This document shows, piece by piece, positions 27,187 to 36,216 of a stretch of DNA of 64,000 bases. The translations under genes and the position numbers were made by a program. Numbering within the stretch: the stretch's first letter is position 1; every line of letters begins with the position of its first letter. Source of the stretch: Pantoea eucalypti (GTDB lineage Bacteria > Pseudomonadota > Gammaproteobacteria > Enterobacterales > Enterobacteriaceae); the NCBI RefSeq assembly GCF_009646115.1, contig NZ_CP045721.1, positions 62,001 to 126,000 of the forward strand, written 5' to 3'. The notes under the pieces are model-generated. The model searched no databases. It saw only the letters and a list, made by a program, of their open reading frames with translations, and was not told the origin of the DNA.

Positions 27187-28437
27187 TCAGGCATCCTTAA
27201 GGCGCGCGAGCATGCGGTTTCTGTAAGCGTAGATGATTGCGCAGAGTAAAAGGCTGAGCAACGCAGTACAGATAAAAACGCCCGCCCCGGTCATCGCCAG
27301 CATTATCCCACCGATCAAGGGTCCGACAGCGATTCCTAGCGTCGACAACATTGAGGCGCCAAGATATGCACCGCGATGCTCTGGTGGTGCCAACTGATCA
27401 AGTAAAATGTTCAGATTTGGCATCAGAATCGCTTCGCCCACACTAAAGACACTGGTCACAGTAAGCCAAAGCCATATCTCCGTTGAGCGTGTACTAAAAA
27501 AGCAGATCTGAGATAGCGCGAAAATAAACCCACCAAGAAGAATGCGCTTCGGCAGGGAAACGGTAGCCAGAAACCGCATGATGAACGTCTGGAAGACCAG
27601 AACGGTGCAGGCATTTGTCACCAGTATCAGGGTAATCAGCTTAATGGCGGCGTCGCCATTCAGTAACAAGAGATACTGCGGCAGAATAGCTTCGTAATGG
27701 ATAAAAACAACACTGCATAAAATGCTGCACAGCAGCCCCGCAATATAAATGTTATCCCTCGCGATGATACCGATAACCTGATGCAGTTTAACCGTTACCC
27801 CGTCTCCATCCTGCTCCTTCACAAGTTTTCCTGCGGGGATAAACAGCAGCACATAAACGAAAAAAGGAATATAGGTAAGCCCGGTTATTAAAAAGGTGCC
27901 CTTTTGCGATGTCAGGCCAAATGCAATTCCGACCAGCGGGCCGAATACCGCTGCGACGTTGATAAGGTAATAGCGCATTTGCAGGGCAAGCGCACGACGA
28001 CGACGATCCACCAGCAAATCACTCATCAGTGCGCGCAGCGGCGGATCAACCCACGCAAAGGAGACGCCGATAATCATCAGGCCAATAATAAACAACCTCA
28101 TCCCGGCGGCCTGCGCCAGAAGACTATACCCCAGCGCTGAAAACCCGCAGCCCAGCAGCAGAATAACGCGTCGCCCCAGCCTGTCTGAAATCTGCCCACC
28201 GTACATGCCTAGCACCACCGAGAACAGTGCACTGCTGGTCATTGCCACACCAATGGCGATCGGCGACATATGATAATTCTGCGTCATGATGACGGCGATA
28301 AACGGCCATGCCATGAAATAGCTAAAGCGTATAACCAGCGTAAAAAAGAGCAGTGCATGAACTGTCGCCGGAAAAGATTTCAGCGTCCGGAATAATCCTG
28401 TTTCCGTACATTCCTCAGCCGCAGGTCTGGTCGTCAT
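27187..28437 (-). CDS. MFS drug/metabolite efflux transporter (DHA1, MdtH/YdeE-like)
   Basis: 416 residues with twelve hydrophobic segments. The MFS loop 2-3 signature is GGQISDRLGRRVILLLG near residue 85, and a second basic cluster is the loop with DRRRRALALQMRYY. Antiporter-like motif C is suggested by the glycine-rich helix 5. It resembles MdtH/YdeE, small-molecule exporters of the inner membrane. The ATG has AAGGAT 5 bases upstream. It is monocistronic; no regulator is adjacent, and the substrate is unknown. Confidence 0.82.
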   Translation of the reverse strand: MTTRPAAEECTETGLFRTLKSFPATVHALLFFTLVIRFSYFMAWPFIAVIMTQNYHMSPIAIGVAMTSSALFSVVLGMYGGQISDRLGRRVILLLGCGFSALGYSLLAQAAGMRLFIIGLMIIGVSFAWVDPPLRALMSDLLVDRRRRALALQMRYYLINVAAVFGPLVGIAFGLTSQKGTFLITGLTYIPFFVYVLLFIPAGKLVKEQDGDGVTVKLHQVIGIIARDNIYIAGLLCSILCSVVFIHYEAILPQYLLLLNGDAAIKLITLILVTNACTVLVFQTFIMRFLATVSLPKRILLGGFIFALSQICFFSTRSTEIWLWLTVTSVFSVGEAILMPNLNILLDQLAPPEHRGAYLGASMLSTLGIAVGPLIGGIMLAMTGAGVFICTALLSLLLCAIIYAYRNRMLARLKDA

Positions 28438-28852
28438 AAAATATCCTTATTTTGTTTCTGTAAGTACTACGCAACGCAGTGTGCATAAAGCCTTAATATT
28501 AATAAGATTATTCTCCAGGACACGCAATCCAAATGTTAACTAATTGTTTATTTCCCCAGCTTATAGGGTAAAGGCTCCTGTTCGGAGAGCAATGTAAGGA
28601 AAAAAGTAATGCAGGGAATTAAATGCGGACATTACTGCTGGTCATGAAGGTGACCCGTTACCGAAGCCGTTCTGGTGAGCGCGTTGGCTGGCTTTAAGCG
28701 TTTAAATGTGGAGAAGAAATGAAAAACAGGGTGGCCAAAAATAGCCTGGGCGGGATTCAAAACTCATATTGCGGATAGCATTAAACGATTCGCGCAGTAA
28801 GCGCAACGCGGCGCTGATATCCACTGAATTGCGTTACTGCGCATCAACATGT
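28438..28852. other. 415-bp gap between MFS and DUF1471 genes
   Basis: It contains an imperfect inverted repeat next to the DUF1471 gene (28792-28806 with 28829-28842). The rest shows no gene. Confidence 0.4.
28792..28842 (-). terminator. Inverted repeat downstream of the DUF1471 gene
   Basis: GCGCAGTAAGCGCAA at 28792 pairs with TTGCGTTACTGCGC at 28829, one bulged G, and lies 10 bp past the stop codon. No U-run follows, so it is either a weak terminator or a 3'-end stabiliser. Confidence 0.4.
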
Positions 28853-29110
28853 TTATTTGTAAATATCAGCGGTGCCAAACAGGACGTTATTGCCTCCCGC
28901 CGCCACGATACGGTAGCTGCTGGCTCCCGCCGCCTGCGCTTTTGCTGCCAGATTGTCTTTTAATTCAGAAAGCGTAGTTGAGCCGCTGCTGTCAGAGACG
29001 CTACCGATAAGGGTCTTACCTTGTGGCATGGTGGTTTCCATTGCAGCAAAGCTGGATACAGAAACAGAGCCCAGAATTACAGCGGCCAGAATCATTTTTA
29101 CGTTTTTCAT
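28853..29110 (-). CDS. DUF1471 (BhsA/McbA/YhcN-like) small secreted protein
   Basis: 85 residues: a signal peptide (about 1-22, ending SSFAA) and one DUF1471 unit with the typical GKTLIGSVSDSSGSTTLSELKDNLAAKAQAAGA core and a terminal tyrosine-rich strand. Family members are small periplasmic or outer-membrane stress proteins (BhsA responds to copper and peroxide; YhcN to acid) found almost only in Enterobacterales. The ATG has GAGGTGACAT upstream. It is monocistronic, 160 bp from the 3' end of the sensor kinase gene. Confidence 0.88.
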   Translation of the reverse strand: MKNVKMILAAVILGSVSVSSFAAMETTMPQGKTLIGSVSDSSGSTTLSELKDNLAAKAQAAGASSYRIVAAGGNNVLFGTADIYK

Positions 29111-29272
29111 ATGTCACCTCAGAAAGTGGAATTCGCCAGGGGAAGCAAACGGTAAACTGTTGCTGCCCGATGTGAGAATTACACCATCGCAATGTATCGG
29201 TAACATATCGACCAGGGGTGAAAAGTGTACCGGAACTTCGCTTTTTGCCGTTATTACACACTGCGATACAAA

Positions 29273-30589
29273 TCAGTAAAGGTTATCCGGCAATGTCACC
29301 GTCACCCGCAAACCGCCCTGTCGGCGGTTCGTCAGTGTCAGCTCACCGCTTAATGACGCCACCAGCTGCTGGGCAATGGCTAAACCCAGCCCGGTTCCAC
29401 CGGTGGCCCGGTTACGCGAGTTCTCGATGCGATAAAAAGGCTGCATCACCGCATACATCTCTTCCGGTGGGATGCCGGGTCCGCGATCCAGCACCGCTAT
29501 AGTGATCTGACCTGCATCCTGTTCCACCACCACTTCTGCGCTGCCCGCGAACTTCAGCGCATTATCGATCAGATTACTGAGCGTTCTGCGCAGCGCGTGC
29601 GGTCTGGTACTAAACGACCCGTGAAGTTTTCCCTGCAGCGTTACCTGCTGCCCCGTGTCCTGATAATCGCAGACCAGGCTGTCTATAAAAGCATGCGGCT
29701 GTATGCGGCACGGTTTTTCATCGCTGCTTTCACTGGTGCGCGCATAGGCCACGCCTTCGCGAATCAGCCGGGTCATCTCCTCAAGATCCTGCAGCAGTTT
29801 GCTCCTGACGTCTGTCTCACTCATCATTTCTGAACGTAGACGGATACGTGTTATCGGCGTTTGCAGATCGTGGGAGATCGCCGCAAGAATTTGCATGCGC
29901 TCTTTGAGATAGGCACTCATTCGCTGCTGCATGGCATTAAAAGCCCGTGCCGCATTGCGCACTTCAACCGGCCCCTCTTCCGACAGGCGCACCGTTTTAT
30001 TTGAATCGGGATGCAACTGTTCTGCAGCCCGTGTCAGATCTGCCAGAGGCCTGACCGCGCTGCGCACCGCAAACCAGGCGGAGCCAAACAGCAGCACAAA
30101 CTGCGCAACGAGTACAATCGGTAACCAGCGGGCAAACGGCATATTACGCGGGGCCAGATCAATGCTGAGCGGGCTGCCATCACGTAAACGCAGATGCGCC
30201 ATCATCTGAGCACTGTTATCAGGATTAACGCTGAAGCTCAGGGGATAGCGCGGGCCAAGCGCCCGCGTCAATGCGCTGGCCGTGTCCTGCAGGCGTTTTG
30301 TCTTTGGCGGCTGGCCCAATGGCGTAGCGTACATCAGATAATGATGATTACTGCGATCGAGACGTGTTGCCCATGCAGCGCGTTCACTGGCAGGAAGGCG
30401 ATCGAGAATCGCAACGCTGGTGGCCACGTCATATTCCAGATTGCCCATCATCATGGCTTTGGCACTTTGCGCCCGCTCCAGCAGCAGCAGTCCCAGAGTT
30501 AATCCATTCGCCAGCAGTAACCCAAGCAGCAGAATCAGCATCAGCCGTGAGGCGAGGTGTTTAGGCCACCATTGCATCAGACGTTTCAC
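29273..30589 (-). CDS. Sensor histidine kinase, two-component
   Basis: 438 residues. A transmembrane helix at about 15-35, a periplasmic loop of about 130 residues, a second helix near 160-180, HAMP, then the phospho-accepting histidine in AAISHDLQTPITRIRLR and the catalytic N, G1, G2 boxes (NLIDNALKF, DRGPGIP, GGTGLGLAIA). The order is that of OmpR-partner kinases such as EnvZ. The start overlaps the response-regulator stop by an ATGA. The input signal is unknown; context suggests an envelope or metal signal. Confidence 0.88.
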   Translation of the reverse strand: MKRLMQWWPKHLASRLMLILLLGLLLANGLTLGLLLLERAQSAKAMMMGNLEYDVATSVAILDRLPASERAAWATRLDRSNHHYLMYATPLGQPPKTKRLQDTASALTRALGPRYPLSFSVNPDNSAQMMAHLRLRDGSPLSIDLAPRNMPFARWLPIVLVAQFVLLFGSAWFAVRSAVRPLADLTRAAEQLHPDSNKTVRLSEEGPVEVRNAARAFNAMQQRMSAYLKERMQILAAISHDLQTPITRIRLRSEMMSETDVRSKLLQDLEEMTRLIREGVAYARTSESSDEKPCRIQPHAFIDSLVCDYQDTGQQVTLQGKLHGSFSTRPHALRRTLSNLIDNALKFAGSAEVVVEQDAGQITIAVLDRGPGIPPEEMYAVMQPFYRIENSRNRATGGTGLGLAIAQQLVASLSGELTLTNRRQGGLRVTVTLPDNLY

Positions 30590-31326
30590 GCGTTGGCCTC
30601 ACGCAGTTCCACCGGCATCGCAAATACATAGCCTTCGCTGCGCACCGTTTTGATATAAAAAGGTTCGCGGGCGTCATCGTTTAAGCGTTGACGTAAACGG
30701 CTGACCAGCAAATCAATGGAGCGTTCGAATAACTCGGCGTCTCGCCCCTGCGTCAGATTCAGCAACTGATCGCGATTAAGCACACGTTGTGGATGATCAA
30801 CAAATACCCGCAGCAGGCGATACTCCGCGCCGCTGAGTGCCACCATCACGCCCTCTTTGTCCACCAGGTTACGCGACGTGGTATCCAGCACCCATTCGCC
30901 AAATGCCACAATTCGCGCCGCTTCTGAAATAACAAGATTGGGCGGCATCATGCGCGTACGGCGTAAGACCGCTTTTATTCTGGCAAGCAGTTCACGCGGC
31001 ACGAACGGTTTGACCAGATAATCATCTGCGCCCATTTCAAGCCCGATGATGCGGTCAGTCTCTTCGCTTCGCGCTGTTAACATCAGCACTGGCGTGCCTT
31101 TATGTTTTCCACTGCGCAGTTCACGACAAAGGGTAAGGCCGTCATCGCCCGGCATCATCACATCCAGCACAATCAAATCAACCGGCATGCTATCGAGAAA
31201 GCTACGCATTTGCCGCCCGTCGGCGACCTCTGTCGTACGCAGACCGTTCTTTTTCAGGTATTCCGCAATCAGGCTACGAATTTCACGATCGTCATCCACG
31301 ATCAAAATGTGATCGACATGTTCCAC
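30586..31326 (-). CDS. OmpR/PhoB-type response regulator
   Basis: 246 residues starting at a GTG with AAGGA 8 bases upstream. The receiver domain has the acidic pocket DDD near residue 11, the phosphoacceptor D in LIVLDVMMPG, the threonine in MLTAR and lysine in LVKPF. The C-terminal OmpR winged helix has the RSIDLLVSRLRQRL recognition helix and TVRSEGYVF. First gene of the kinase operon, divergent from the DUF305/beta-propeller pair 276 bp away. It is the likely regulator of that pair. Confidence 0.9.
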   Translation of the reverse strand: MEHVDHILIVDDDREIRSLIAEYLKKNGLRTTEVADGRQMRSFLDSMPVDLIVLDVMMPGDDGLTLCRELRSGKHKGTPVLMLTARSEETDRIIGLEMGADDYLVKPFVPRELLARIKAVLRRTRMMPPNLVISEAARIVAFGEWVLDTTSRNLVDKEGVMVALSGAEYRLLRVFVDHPQRVLNRDQLLNLTQGRDAELFERSIDLLVSRLRQRLNDDAREPFYIKTVRSEGYVFAMPVELREANA

Positions 31327-31561
31327 AGCGCAATCCTTATTTTCAGAGGGTGTGCAAACCGCTGTCAGCTTATCGCAGTTATATCGTTAGCGTTGCCGGC
31401 TTTGTACCGGAGTGTATCTCCCTTCCTCATCGATCCTGCGTCACCATCATGACGGGCGCGGCATTTGGCCAGAAACATTCCGTCATCCTGCTACATAAAA
31501 ATACAAATCTCTTTCTCCGGGAAACAGTACCGATACAGGGCTTTGCTTTTATAGGCCAATG

Positions 31562-31580
31562 AAAGGCCAGTCCGGCCTTT
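31562..31580 (+). promoter_or_regulatory. Hairpin in the leader of the DUF305 gene
   Basis: AAAGGCC at 31562-31568 and GGCCTTT at 31574-31580 pair around AGTCC, 22 bp before the ATG. It could be a leader attenuator or an operator; the sequence does not decide between them. Confidence 0.4.
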
Positions 31581-31602
31581 GCTATCCGGTAAAGGGCTTG
31601 CT

Positions 31603-32031
31603 ATGAACCGTACTCTTCGCTGTTTCCTGATTGCTAATAGCCTGCTGATTTTGAGCCAGAGTGCAGGCGCACATGATCACCCCAGTGCCAATGCAACTGC
31701 CGTTCTCCAGGAGCAAGGCTTCTGGAAAGAAAATGAACAGGCTATGGACACCATGATGTCTCGCATGGCTATCGAACCTACCGGCAATGTTGATGAAGAC
31801 TTTGTTGCCATGATGACACCGCACCATCAGGGCGCCATGGATATGGCCGTGGCTGAGTTGCGATACGGCAAAAACGAGCAGCTCAGGCGTATTGCGCAGG
31901 AGATCATTGTGACCCAGCAACAGGAGATCGTCGCGATGTATCAGGCGCTGGGTAAACCTCTGCCTCCGGCCGCACCCGCTCCCGATCAAGTCCAGCCAGA
32001 TTCTGCGCCTGCGGCTCCGCAGGGAAACTAA
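31603..32031 (+). CDS. DUF305 domain protein (CopM-like), secreted
   Basis: 142 residues from the ATG at 31603. A signal peptide (ending SAGAH) precedes the four-helix DUF305 domain: metal-coordinating MMSRM, MMTPHHQGAMDMA and the closing QQQEIVAM. The Met/His clusters resemble the copper-binding CopM of cyanobacteria. A proline-rich C-terminal tail follows. It is the first gene of a pair with the secreted beta-propeller gene and is divergent from a two-component system, a layout that suggests metal-responsive control. Copper is a proposal, not shown. Confidence 0.85.
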   Translation: MNRTLRCFLIANSLLILSQSAGAHDHPSANATAVLQEQGFWKENEQAMDTMMSRMAIEPTGNVDEDFVAMMTPHHQGAMDMAVAELRYGKNEQLRRIAQEIIVTQQQEIVAMYQALGKPLPPAAPAPDQVQPDSAPAAPQGN

Positions 32032-32080
32032 GCCACACCCTGTGGCCTTTGAAACAACCGACAGTAAAAAGGGATACACC

Positions 32081-33538
32081 ATGACAAGACCATTTGTATG
32101 CTCAATCCTTGCGGCAACAGTGGCGCTGGCGTCGTCGTTCGCCTGGGCGGGACAAGCGCCTTATGCTGCCTCTGCAGCGGACATCAGCGTGAGTCATCAT
32201 GACCGCGTTTACGCAGCAGAGCAGTTCTCCAACACCGTTTCTGTTACCGACCCCGCCAGCAATACCCTGCTCGGGGTGATTAAACTGGGTGATGCGCAAC
32301 CGGCCAACCTTAGTCCACTCTATAAAGGCCAGGTGCTGGTACATGGACTAGGTTTTTCGCCAGATGGCAAAACCCTTGCTGTTGTTTCAATTGGTTCCAA
32401 CTCTGTCAGCCTGATTGATACCGCGACCAACGCAGTGAAGCATGTGACTTATGTGGGTCGAGCACCGCATGAAGCGTTCTTTACTCCCGATGGCAAAGAA
32501 ATCTGGGTCACCGTACGCGGTGAAAATTATATTGCGGTACTGGATGGCAACAGCGGGGAAGAGAAAACGCGTATTACCGTGCCTGGCGGTCCGGGCATGC
32601 AGATTTTCTCACCGGACGGTCAATACGGTTACGTTTGCTCCTCCTTCAACCCCGAAACCGTGGTGGTGGACGCAAAAGCGCATAAAATTATCGGCAGCAT
32701 TAAACAGGTCAGTCCGTTCTGTCCCAATATAGCCGCCACGCCTGATGGCCGGCAGGTCTGGTTCACGCTCAAAGATGTCGGTAAAGTGCAGGTGTTCGAT
32801 GCGCGCCCACCGTTTACACTGCTGAAAACCATCGACAGCGGTCCGATTACTAACCACGTCAATATCGTGCATAACGCTAAAGGCACCTTTGCTTACGTCA
32901 CTATTGGTGGCCTGAACAAAGTAAACGTTTACCGTACCGATGATTTCCATCAGGTCGCAACCATTCCGGTAGGCAATCTGCCACACGGCGTCTGGCCATC
33001 GGGTGACGGAAGTCGTGTTTATGTCGGTCTGGAAAACGCTGACGCCCTGACGGCGATTGATACCCTGAGCAATAAAGTGATCGCGACCATTCCAATTGGT
33101 CAGGCACCGCAGGCGGTGGTCTATGTGCCCAACGCCGTGCCGCAGGGCGATGGTAAGCAGAACCTGGTACCGTTGGGCCTGGCAGGTAAGGCAGCACACC
33201 TGACACTGAAAGAGGTAAATGCTGCGCAAGGGGCGCAGGCTGCAACCACGCTGACCCTGTTCGATCAGGGGTTGACCCAGGTGTTGCAGGCGTCTGCAAC
33301 CGGGCTGGAACCAAAGCAGGCCTATCTGCTGGCGCTGTCGTCTGATGCTGAAGGAAAAGGTGAGCTGGAGCCACTGGCACAATTTATGACCAACCCGGCT
33401 GGTGCAGCGATCGTTAATGCCGTCGGTGCGATTCGTCAGGTGGTGAATAGCCATCATGCAGATGAACGACGTTATCTGGTGATTGTAAAAGGCACCGCCG
33501 ATCAGCACGGTAAGCCTGTGCAGATTCAGGTGCGTTAA
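32081..33538 (+). CDS. YncE-like secreted beta-propeller protein
   Basis: 485 residues. A signal peptide ends around residue 24 (SFAWA). Six or seven YVTN-type repeats follow (GFSPDGKTL, FTPDGKEIWV, FSPDGQYGYV, ATPDGRQVWF, GDGSRVYVGLENAD), forming a propeller. A C-terminal extension of about 120 residues, not in E. coli YncE (353), contains a beta-rich, redox-independent looking domain. YncE-type propellers have been linked to iron-starvation and to metal binding. The gene lies 50 bp after the DUF305 gene and ends in a good terminator. Confidence 0.82.
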   Translation: MTRPFVCSILAATVALASSFAWAGQAPYAASAADISVSHHDRVYAAEQFSNTVSVTDPASNTLLGVIKLGDAQPANLSPLYKGQVLVHGLGFSPDGKTLAVVSIGSNSVSLIDTATNAVKHVTYVGRAPHEAFFTPDGKEIWVTVRGENYIAVLDGNSGEEKTRITVPGGPGMQIFSPDGQYGYVCSSFNPETVVVDAKAHKIIGSIKQVSPFCPNIAATPDGRQVWFTLKDVGKVQVFDARPPFTLLKTIDSGPITNHVNIVHNAKGTFAYVTIGGLNKVNVYRTDDFHQVATIPVGNLPHGVWPSGDGSRVYVGLENADALTAIDTLSNKVIATIPIGQAPQAVVYVPNAVPQGDGKQNLVPLGLAGKAAHLTLKEVNAAQGAQAATTLTLFDQGLTQVLQASATGLEPKQAYLLALSSDAEGKGELEPLAQFMTNPAGAAIVNAVGAIRQVVNSHHADERRYLVIVKGTADQHGKPVQIQVR

Positions 33539-33557
33539 TCCTCTCTTTGCTGCTGTC

Positions 33558-33588
33558 AGCCAGATCTCCATGGGGATCTGGCTTTTTT
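33558..33588 (+). terminator. Rho-independent terminator after the beta-propeller gene
   Basis: The 9-bp stem AGCCAGATC (33558-33566) and GATCTGGCT (33575-33583) is followed directly by TTTTTT. The IS remnant begins about 12 bp further on, so an insertion has landed beside, not in, the terminator. Confidence 0.88.
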
Positions 33589-33600
33589 ATTGTTGCGGCA

Positions 33601-33966
33601 GTCAACAGACCAGCTCTGGTTCAGCGCTTCAGGTGTGGTCAGCGGCGATGGGCTACGTACCGGCAGACGATTTTTGCCTTTGCGACGAAAATTCAGTTTC
33701 AGCAGGCAGTAAATGCGGTGGATCCGCTTATGGTTCCACTGATATCCCTGCCGCTTCAGAACCTGAAAATGCTTCGGGAAGCCGTATCGTGGATAACTTT
33801 CAGCCGCCGTCTGCAACGCGAAATAACGAGATCGTCAGCGTGCTGTCAGGACGGTAGTAGTAAACCGTTCTGCTCAGGTTCAGAGTCCTGCAGGCCTGAC
33901 GGGTACTCCGTCCGAATGTCGTTATCAGATGCGTCACCCGCTCACGCTTAAAGGCTGGCTTCAGAG
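33601..33966 (-). pseudogene. IS3-family orfB fragment, frameshifted
   Basis: After a -1 slip on the A7 run the frame gives LKPAFKRERVTHLITTFGRSTRQACRT-like orfB start and ends at a stop; a second frame resumes with AESYPRYGFPKHFQVLKRQG and LNFRRKGKNRLPVRSP, ending after ALNQSWSVD where the normal catalytic core should begin. The DDE part is lost. Two lesions at least: one frameshift and one 3' deletion. Confidence 0.7.
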
Positions 33967-34227
33967 CTTTTTTTCGATAACGTCTTTCTGTGCCCGATTT
34001 TCAAGACTGAGGTCGGCAAACAGCTGCTTAAGCCGTCGGTTCACGTCCACAGGATCTTTTATCTTTTTAATATCAGATGCTTCCATGCCACCATATTTAG
34101 ACTTCCAGTTATAGTATGTGGCTTCAGAGATCCCGGCCTCCCGGCAGACGTCTTTCACTGTTCGTGCGGCTTCAACCGACTTCATTACTGTGATGATCTG
34201 ATGCTCAGTAAAACGGGCTTTACGCAT
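33961..34227 (-). CDS. IS3-family OrfA (HTH transposase subunit)
   Basis: 88 residues, apparently full length. It has a typical HTH_Tnp_1 domain (TEHQIITVMKSVEAARTVKDVCREAGISEATYYNWKSKYGG) and a leucine-zipper-like ENRRLKQ-type helix (here VNRRLKQLFADLSLENR). ATG at 34227 follows GGAG. It once acted with OrfB after programmed frameshifting; OrfB is broken here. Confidence 0.82.
   Translation of the reverse strand: MRKARFTEHQIITVMKSVEAARTVKDVCREAGISEATYYNWKSKYGGMEASDIKKIKDPVDVNRRLKQLFADLSLENRAQKDVIEKKL
33967..33974 (-). promoter_or_regulatory. A7 slippery site for -1 programmed frameshift
   Basis: On the minus strand the run AAAAAAAG lies just before the orfA stop codon, where IS3 elements shift to make the OrfAB fusion. 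The orfB frame continues correctly in -1 here, showing the site is inherited intact. Confidence 0.65.
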
Positions 34228-34306
34228 AGCGATCTCCTTCGCTGGCGAAATGAGTATGCCGGAAGGTCTTTAAATGTGAATGGCTCGATTATGCGGGATA
34301 CTTACA

Positions 34307-34731
34307 CTATCTAATACTGGAGGCAGAGCAGAATATTTGATTGCAGAATGTAAATAGCATAATGCTCGATTTTGGGTTGTTGAGTAGAGAATCGCAGAAA
34401 AAACACCACGATTAAGGACGGATTTTCAGTTTACATGCCTGAATAGAAAAGTATTGCAAAAAATATATATTATTATATTACAAGCACATATATCAATTTA
34501 TAAAGCATGAAGGCACTCTAAATCTATTCTGTTTATATTCAGTTTATAAGATCTGAGCAAAATTTATACCGTGCCGCGCTCAAGCAAAAGAAGAGACTTC
34601 ATAATTATCAAGACCCATTCAGACAAATCAGATAAGTAGAACGATCATGATACAGAGTGGTCTTTGATAAGGATTTGCGGCTTGCGTCACGATATTTCTC
34701 TCAACTCAGAAATGCTGGAGTGTTGACCGAT
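34307..34731. other. 425-bp AT-rich gap before dapC-like gene
   Basis: Strongly AT-rich, with long A/T runs around 34450-34520. It should hold the promoter of the aminotransferase gene. I see no gene, hairpin or known regulatory site. Confidence 0.4.
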
Positions 34732-35934
34732 ATGAACCCTGCGCTGAAACAACTTCACCCCTACCCGTTTGAAAAACTTCGAGCCTTACTTGCTGGAATT
34801 CAACCTGATAAAAATCTAACGCCTATATCACTGTCGATCGGAGAGCCTAAACATTCGGCCCCGGAAATGGTCAAACAAATGCTTATTTCCAGTCTCGATA
34901 AAATGTCGGTGTATCCCGCAACTCTGGGTATCCCTGAATTGCGCGAGGCAATCATAAACTGGTGTGAAAGGAGGTTTGGCGTCCCAAAGGGATGGCTTGA
35001 TGCCAGTCGTCATGTTCTACCGGTAAACGGAACACGAGAAGCATTATTTGCCTTTACCCAGGCAGTTGTTGAACCTAATGTCGAAGGTTTGGTGGTCAGC
35101 CCAAACCCATTCTATCAGATATATGAAGGTGCTGCGATCCTGGCGGGGGCGGCTCCGCATTACCTGCCATGCCTTGAGAGTAACGGTTTCATTCCTGACT
35201 TTGAGGCTGTTTCAGCGGATATCTGGACACGTTGTCAAATTGTATTCCTGTGTTCCCCAGGCAATCCTACCGGTGCACTTATCCCTCTTGAAACGCTAAA
35301 ATCACTCATTAGCCTTGCGGATAAATACGATTTTATTATTGCAGCCGATGAATGTTACAGCGAATTGTACTTTGACGAGTTGTCGCCCCCTCCGGGTTTA
35401 CTGACCGCATGCGCAGAGATGGGCCGTATCGATTTTAAGCGCTGTGTTGTTTTCCACAGTCTTTCAAAACGATCGAACCTGCCAGGCCTTCGGTCTGGAT
35501 TTGTGGCTGGTGATGCAGAGATTCTCAAATCATTTTTGCTCTATCGCACATATCATGGCTGCGCAATGCCGGTGCATAGCCAGCTCGCAAGCGCCACGGC
35601 CTGGCGGGATGAGGCACATGTTCGCGACAACCGTTCTCTTTATCGGGAAAAGTTTGATGCGGTTCTTGAAATTCTGACCCCTGTTCTTAAGGTGAAGAAG
35701 CCTGACGGAGGCTTTTATCTTTGGGCCGAAGTCCCTGGTGACGATACCGACTTTTGCCGGCAACTCTTTAGTCATACAAATGTTACAGTCATCCCAGGCT
35801 CATATCTTTCCCGGGAGGTTGACGGCATCAATCCGGGCGCAGGCTGGATTCGAATGGCATTAGTTGCACCTGTTGCAGAGTGTGTGGAGGCGGCCACACG
35901 AATAAGGGATTTTCTGTCTACCTATCGTAGGTAA
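34732..35934 (+). CDS. dapC: Succinyldiaminopimelate aminotransferase-like enzyme (DapC type)
   Basis: 400 residues from the ATG at 34732, which has GGAG 11 bases upstream. The N-terminus MNPALKQLHPYPFEKLRALLAGI is the hallmark of DapC of beta-proteobacteria. Fold-type-I motifs follow: VNGTREALFAF, SPGNPTGA, ADECYSELYFDE and the PLP lysine in FHSLSKRSNLPGLRSGF. DapC makes N-succinyl-LL-diaminopimelate for lysine and peptidoglycan; enteric bacteria mostly use ArgD or SerC for this step. The gene is AT-richer than its surroundings and bracketed by IS remnants, so it looks acquired. A different aminotransferase substrate is possible. Confidence 0.78.
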   Translation: MNPALKQLHPYPFEKLRALLAGIQPDKNLTPISLSIGEPKHSAPEMVKQMLISSLDKMSVYPATLGIPELREAIINWCERRFGVPKGWLDASRHVLPVNGTREALFAFTQAVVEPNVEGLVVSPNPFYQIYEGAAILAGAAPHYLPCLESNGFIPDFEAVSADIWTRCQIVFLCSPGNPTGALIPLETLKSLISLADKYDFIIAADECYSELYFDELSPPPGLLTACAEMGRIDFKRCVVFHSLSKRSNLPGLRSGFVAGDAEILKSFLLYRTYHGCAMPVHSQLASATAWRDEAHVRDNRSLYREKFDAVLEILTPVLKVKKPDGGFYLWAEVPGDDTDFCRQLFSHTNVTVIPGSYLSREVDGINPGAGWIRMALVAPVAECVEAATRIRDFLSTYRR

Positions 35935-36216
35935 ACGGTTACAGCATTTATGATAAACGCTAACCAGCCGGTGGTCTCAGATCATCTTCGACTTTGTTAA
36001 CACCGGCTATTCTTAATTTTATCTGGTCAGGTTTTCATGCATACGGCGATCCATGCCAGCTGCAAGCTTTACTCCGCTTCACCGCGTGCCGTCGCATTAA
36101 TCTGACTAAAAAGCCCCTTCGTCCAGGATGCATGACGTGCTTCGCATCCGATGAGAGTTGCTTTGACCCGCCCCAAATCACGAAAATTGCAGGCAGTAAG
36201 GAAAGATGTTATTCAG

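Larger units (their letters stand above)
33601..34306 (-). mobile_element. Remnant of an IS3-family element
   Basis: The segment reads, on the minus strand, from a TGTAAGTATC-like terminal end at 34306 through orfA, a slippery A7 run and a broken part of orfB, and stops near 33601 where the sequence reverts to the terminator region of the beta-propeller gene. The 3' half of orfB and the other terminal repeat are absent, so the element cannot move by itself. Confidence 0.7.
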
